DNA of 11,507 bases from Spirogloea muscicola (lineage: Eukaryota; Streptophyta; Zygnematophyceae; Spirogloeales; Spirogloeaceae): NCBI GenBank assembly GCA_009602725.1, contig WELB01000046.1:706947-718453 (forward strand), given 5' to 3'. This document shows positions 9,768 through 11,507 of this stretch, piece by piece. Numbering within the stretch: the stretch's first letter is position 1; every line of letters begins with the position of its first letter. Below the pieces are notes generated by a model. The model saw only the letters and a program-made list of their open reading frames with translations. It was not told the DNA's origin and searched no databases. A program made the translations under genes and the position numbers.

Positions 9768-10189
9768 CTCATCGTGCTCCAGCCGCGCAACTCAGCGCCG
9801 TGTCAGCTGAGGCCGCCGCTGTGCCAGCAGTCTCCCGAGGCGGTGCTCCTGGAGAAGCGGCGCACGACCGCGGAAACGCCGCCCCGCGACGCTGGGAGAC
9901 GGCGCCGCGCCTCGGGCGGCGGCGGCGGCGGCGGCGGAGGCGGCGGCGGCGGCGGCGGGAGTGGGCCTGGTCCGGGGTGCCGCCGATAGCTGCCTGCCAA
10001 CTTTCCCGTGCTGGCGTGCTGCTACCTCTGGGTTTGATCCGGATGACTCTGACGGTGGCTGGGCCTTTCGGCACCCCCACTCATCATTCATTGCCGTGGC
10101 TACACCTTCTGCAGCGGCTTGCACCGGCTGGGCCATCGATCGACCGCCATCAGAAGAAAGTGCTCGCCCCCCATCGCCCTCCACTGGAA
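9768..10189 (-). promoter_or_regulatory. Presumed promoter and 5' leader of the GT47 gene
   Basis: This GC-rich stretch lies directly upstream of the proposed start codon of the minus-strand GT47 gene. It contains the GGC-triplet tract and long open frames that are best read as composition effects. I see no TATA box or other defined promoter element; the role is inferred from position. If the gene has a further upstream exon, it would lie here. Confidence 0.35.
9915..9956. repeat. Trinucleotide tract (GGC)7-GGA-(GGC)6
   Basis: Fourteen triplets with one GGA interruption, about 150 bases upstream of the proposed GT47 start codon and probably in its 5' leader, where the transcript would read GCC repeats. 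Open frames across it give poly-Ala, poly-Pro, poly-Gly or poly-Arg depending on frame. None is supported as protein. Confidence 0.9.
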
Positions 10190-10438
10190 GCCAGGCTTGC
10201 GCGGCGCGCTGTGTCCCGCAGGTGCAGTGAGCCGGCTGACTTCAACGCCGCGGGCTCGTGGGCTCAAGTCTATTTGTATGAGATTGTCTGTATCCCTTCA
10301 GCGGTCCATGGCCCACGCTCTGCATCTGCGTGCTGGCCGTGCTCTCGCTGCGGCTTTCCCGGCTTTCGTCAGGGGGATAGTTTTCCAGCAGCTAGTCTGT
10401 CGGATCTGAGGCTCCTCACTCGTACCTACTGAGTGATC
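10190..10438 (+). repeat. Left arm of a long fold-back inverted repeat
   Basis: From GCCAGGCTTGCG to GAGTGATC this arm matches the reverse complement of 10577-10822 along its whole length, with scattered substitutions and small indels (for example one extra T near 10275 and differences near 10355-10370). It lacks the coding fragment that precedes the repeat in the other arm, as in a 5'-truncated retroelement copy. The open frame through it has no motif I recognise. Confidence 0.85.
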
Positions 10439-10509
10439 AAAGAAGTGGCACTCCCAATGGGGGCAAGGGCTGCGAAATGCCAGCCCAAAAAGAGTCGACA
10501 AAGGTTCTG

Positions 10510-10580
10510 AGTGGCCTTCAAGCGTGTAGCAGCTACAAAGGGCCTGAGGATGCTATGTCAGAACAGGGGGAGGATGGATC
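10510..10580 (+). repeat. Left copy of a second, shorter inverted repeat
   Basis: TAGCAGCTACAAAGGGCCTG and GGATGCTATGTCAGAACAGG, ending GGGGGAGGATGGATC, recur in reverse complement at 10943-11014. This copy ends exactly at the GATC where the right arm of the large inverted repeat begins. Confidence 0.85.
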
Positions 10581-10822
10581 ACTCAGTAGTTACGAGTGAG
10601 GAGCCTCAGATCCGACAGACTAGCTGCTGGAAAAGTATCCCGCTGACAAAAGCCGGAGGCCGCAGCGAGAGCACGGCCAGCACGCAGATGCAGAGCGTGG
10701 GCCATGGACCGCTGAAGGGATACAGACAATCTCATACAATAGACTTGAGCCCACGAGCCAGCGGCGTTGAAGTCAGCCGGCTCACCGCACCTGCGGGACA
10801 CAGCGCGCCACGCAAGCCAGGC
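10577..10822 (-). repeat. Right arm of the long fold-back inverted repeat
   Basis: Reverse-complement partner of 10190-10438. Read on the minus strand, it directly follows the retroelement coding fragment 10975-10823, so it is probably that element's 3' end. It stops at the shared GATC (10577-10580), where it meets the second repeat. Confidence 0.85.
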
Positions 10823-10975
10823 CAGCAGGTCGAGCCACTGGGACCCGAGAGCCCCGTGCACGTCCACAGCCAGGAGGACGAACGCATCGGCAACCGGGTG
10901 GTCGGCGTGTTTGGCCGCCTTGCTGCGAGCGGCCTTCGCCGCTGGATCCATCCTCCCCCTGTTCTGACATAGCAT
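10823..10975 (-). mobile_element. LINE-like retroelement: C-terminal coding fragment, leftward
   Basis: On the minus strand this reads KAAKHADHPVADAFVLLAVD then VHGALGSQWLDLLAWLA. This resembles the conserved segment just after the reverse transcriptase domain in retroelement polyproteins common in algal genomes (a K-Y/H-A-D block, then PLAVEVHGALG). The frame opens at about 10975 and no reverse transcriptase motifs precede it here, so it is a truncated copy. The family assignment comes from remembered resemblance, not a search. Confidence 0.6.
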
Positions 10976-11014
10976 CTTCAGGCCCCTTTGTAGCTGCTAA
11001 ATGCTTGTAGGCCC
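10943..11014 (-). repeat. Right copy of the second inverted repeat
   Basis: Reverse complement of 10510-10580 with a few differences (CATTTAGCAG against CGTGTAGCAG, an extra G in the GGGGCCTG run, and GAAGATG against GAGGATG). Read on the minus strand, it leads straight into the retroelement coding fragment, so it is part of that element rather than a separate unit. Confidence 0.8.
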
Positions 11015-11105
11015 CTCCGCGTGTACCAACAACCGTGCGGAGCAGGCGCGGAGCGCAGCGGCAGCGGGTGGTCGTCGAGGCCGACCAGGCAGGCCTCCCG
11101 CGCCG

Positions 11106-11507
11106 TCCTCGCCCACGCCTCATCACTGGGAGTGGCTGGCAGGCCTCGACCTGGCCGCAGTCCACCGCCAGGCGGCCCTGCCGCTCCTCCGCCACGTTCC
11201 GCGTTGGGCGCGCCCGCACCTCCGCCGCGCGCTCCGCCCGGTGACGCAGCGGATCGTCGCGGACCACAGGGACGAGGCGGCATGGAAGCTCTTCATTCTC
11301 TTCCCCCGGTTGTTGCTCGGGCGGGTCTCTCCTGACAGCCGCAAGCAGGGCCAGCAGCCCCTCTTGGAGCGCGTCCACATGTTCGAGAGCGGGCACTGGG
11401 AGGAGCTCCTGGCGAGGCACGACGCAGCCGTGGCGGCGTCCGCGGCCAACCGTGGTGGCCGTGGGGCTACACACGACCGGGCCGCCAGCGTCCGCAGGGC
11501 TCTTCGC
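11106..11507 (+). mobile_element. Retroelement polyprotein fragment upstream of a reverse transcriptase; runs off the window
   Basis: The frame containing TGG 11283-11285 is open to the end of the window. It reads HHWEWLAGLDLAAVHRQ, LLRHVPRWARPHLRRAL, DEAAWKLFILFPRLLLGRV, then HMFESGHWEELLAR and RAASVRRALR. The order (a leucine-rich HVP-W-R block, an AWK-LFPRLLL block, a GxWxxLL block, and an R-A-x-x-V-R-x-A-L block) matches the region preceding the reverse transcriptase domain in retroelement proteins of plant and algal genomes. The catalytic domain would lie past 11507. No start codon is assigned; upstream of about 11106 the frame is Gly/Arg/Pro-rich and unconvincing. It points away from the fragment at 10823-10975, so the two are not one intact element. 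Confidence 0.65.

Noticed and set aside
9650-10432. Long + strand open frame (260 codons)
   Set aside because: It is antisense to the proposed GT47 first exon and 5' leader, crosses the GGC tract as poly-Arg, and enters the inverted repeat. It has no domain. Length is explained by high GC.
10782-11474. Long - strand open frame (230 codons)
   Set aside because: It is mostly the antisense shadow of the rightward retroelement fragment, whose + strand frame shows ordered conserved blocks. The minus reading is Arg/Pro/Ala-rich without motifs.

Overview
The window looks like nuclear DNA of a eukaryote, most likely a green alga. The evidence is spliceosomal GT..AG introns with consistent phases, TGTAA as a plausible poly(A) signal, degenerate CCCTAAA (plant/green-algal type) telomeric repeats, Ty1/copia and LINE-like retroelement debris, and very GC-rich blocks at both ends around a moderate-GC centre. 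The lineage is an inference; no marker gene is present.

Left end (1-1524, + strand): the 3' part of a cupredoxin (blue copper-type) gene. Three exons (about 210-341, 833-1063, 1412-1524) join in phase. The product has a plastocyanin-like fold with the His/Cys/His/Met copper ligand set, followed by an unusual Lys/Arg- and Pro-rich tail. The 5' end is not resolved or lies outside the window. A TGTAA motif at 1738 fits its 3' end.

1525-3474: intergenic space between two convergent genes. It holds no gene I can defend, but does contain a broken Ty1/copia pol remnant on the minus strand (integrase region about 2500-3060) with a stop, a frameshift and an internal deletion.

3475-9767 (- strand): the main gene, a 15-exon exostosin-family (GT47) glycosyltransferase assembled here by joining exons in phase (about 876 residues in the preferred model). 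It predicts a type II membrane protein: short Pro/Gly-rich N-terminus, one transmembrane anchor interrupted by an intron, a stem, an EGF-like module, a second Cys-rich segment, a second EGF-like module split by an intron, a linker, and the GT47 domain. This is a Golgi/secretory enzyme layout for cell-wall or extracellular glycan synthesis. Its introns carry a degenerate telomeric-repeat tract, tetranucleotide repeats and a 15-bp-arm hairpin.

9768-11507: the presumed promoter/5' leader with a (GGC)7-GGA-(GGC)6 tract, then a rearranged retroelement patch. A fold-back inverted repeat (10190-10438 against 10577-10822) abuts a second inverted pair (10510-10580 against 10943-11014), and the break falls on a GATC. 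A C-terminal retroelement coding fragment points left (10823-10975), and a pre-reverse-transcriptase coding fragment points right and runs off the window (about 11106-11507).

The two genes share no visible function. I see no new multi-gene system. The most unusual items are the cupredoxin with a cationic polyproline tail, the telomere-like tract inside an intron, and the GATC-junction fold-back.
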